From NCBI GenBank assembly GCA_016296985.1, contig JAEDHM010000087.1, positions 1-5,997 of the forward strand: a stretch of DNA of 5,997 bases, written 5' to 3'. Under the pieces are notes generated by a model, which was not told the DNA's origin, made no database searches, and saw nothing but the letters and a program-made list of their open reading frames with translations. This document shows, piece by piece, positions 5,811-5,997 of the stretch. The DNA is from Clostridia bacterium. Lineage in GTDB: Bacteria > Bacillota > Clostridia > Christensenellales > CAG-1252. The position numbers were made by a program, and so were the translations under genes. The stretch's first letter is position 1. Each line of letters opens with the position of its first letter.

Positions 5811-5997
5811 TATCATTTTTGAATTTGAAAAGAGGTGGTTTTAGAGAAAAGGGCATTTCCCCTACTTGAAGAAGACGCTTGTTATCCTTGCTTTGCTATG
5901 CTCTAATATTGGATACACTTGAAACGCGGCTTCTTCATTCCCTCATTTCGACCAAGTGAAACGCGTGGAGAAATCCCCTAAGGCGAAGCAGTACTTT
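5811..5997. other. Intergenic sequence with inverted repeats, no supported gene
   Basis: No credible open frame crosses this stretch. It contains an inverted pair GAAGAAGACGC (5868-5878) and GCGGCTTCTTC (5926-5936), matching at 10 of 11 positions. It also contains related fragments such as CACTTGAAACGCG (5916-5928) and AAGTGAAACGCG (5954-5965), plus the palindromic element at 5945-5974. The repeated phrases suggest decayed or dispersed non-coding repeats rather than a gene. A gene could begin beyond the right edge. Confidence 0.5.
5945..5974. repeat. Short palindromic element of ATTTCGACC...GGAGAAAT form
   Basis: Left arm ATTTCGACCA (5945-5954) pairs with right arm TGGAGAAAT (5966-5974) around an 11-nt centre, with one small bulge. 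From memory, sequences of this form occur as dispersed intergenic repeats in many gut bacterial genomes. Only one copy is visible here, so this reading is tentative. Confidence 0.45.

Noticed and set aside
5835..5906. A 23-aa frame from GTG on the plus strand, after an AGAGGTGG sequence
   Set aside because: The ribosome-like sequence overlaps the start, the frame is very short, and it lies in repeat-like DNA containing an inverted repeat.
1..5997. tRNA or rRNA genes
   Set aside because: No cloverleaf, TTCRANY-type arm or ribosomal RNA sequence was recognised on either strand by eye.

Overview
The window is dominated by one complete, leftward-transcribed (minus strand) operon for polyamine uptake: an XRE-cupin regulator followed by potA, potB, potC and potD. 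The moderately AT-rich DNA, strong AGGAGG-type ribosome binding sites, a lipoprotein solute-binding protein and the regulator-potABCD order point to a Gram-positive bacterium, probably of the Clostridia. I cannot name a genus from the sequence.

Layout from left to right. Positions 1-470 hold a tandem array of a 175-bp unit, with two full copies and one copy of about 120 bp. It starts exactly at the window edge, so it may extend further left. Positions 474-554 show no gene. A bidirectional hairpin terminator (555-588) lies just beyond the potD stop. Then come potD (611-1954), potC (1954-2769), potB (2766-3578), potA (3571-5052) and the regulator gene (5059-5595), all on the minus strand. Positions 5596-5820 form the control region: a near-perfect sigma-A promoter (TTGACA, 17 bp, TATAAT), an untranslated leader of about 62 nt, and several inverted and direct repeats that are good operator candidates. 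Positions 5821-5997 hold no supported gene but do contain inverted-repeat sequence that looks like a dispersed palindromic element.

How the genes work together. PotD captures the polyamine outside the membrane, PotB and PotC form the channel, and PotA hydrolyses ATP. The XRE-cupin protein most likely senses polyamine state and controls its own promoter. The five genes are packed with overlaps of 8, 4 and 1 nt and one 6-nt gap. Ribosome binding sites lie inside, or overlap the stop of, the preceding gene, which suggests one mRNA and translational coupling.

I see no clearly new system. The points most worth a second look are the unexplained 175-bp array, whose differences avoid two hairpin stems; a PotD with both a lipobox and a C-terminal membrane helix plus a Trp-to-Cys change in its ligand motif; a PotA with an insertion and a tandem TOBE-like tail; and the repeat-rich promoter region.
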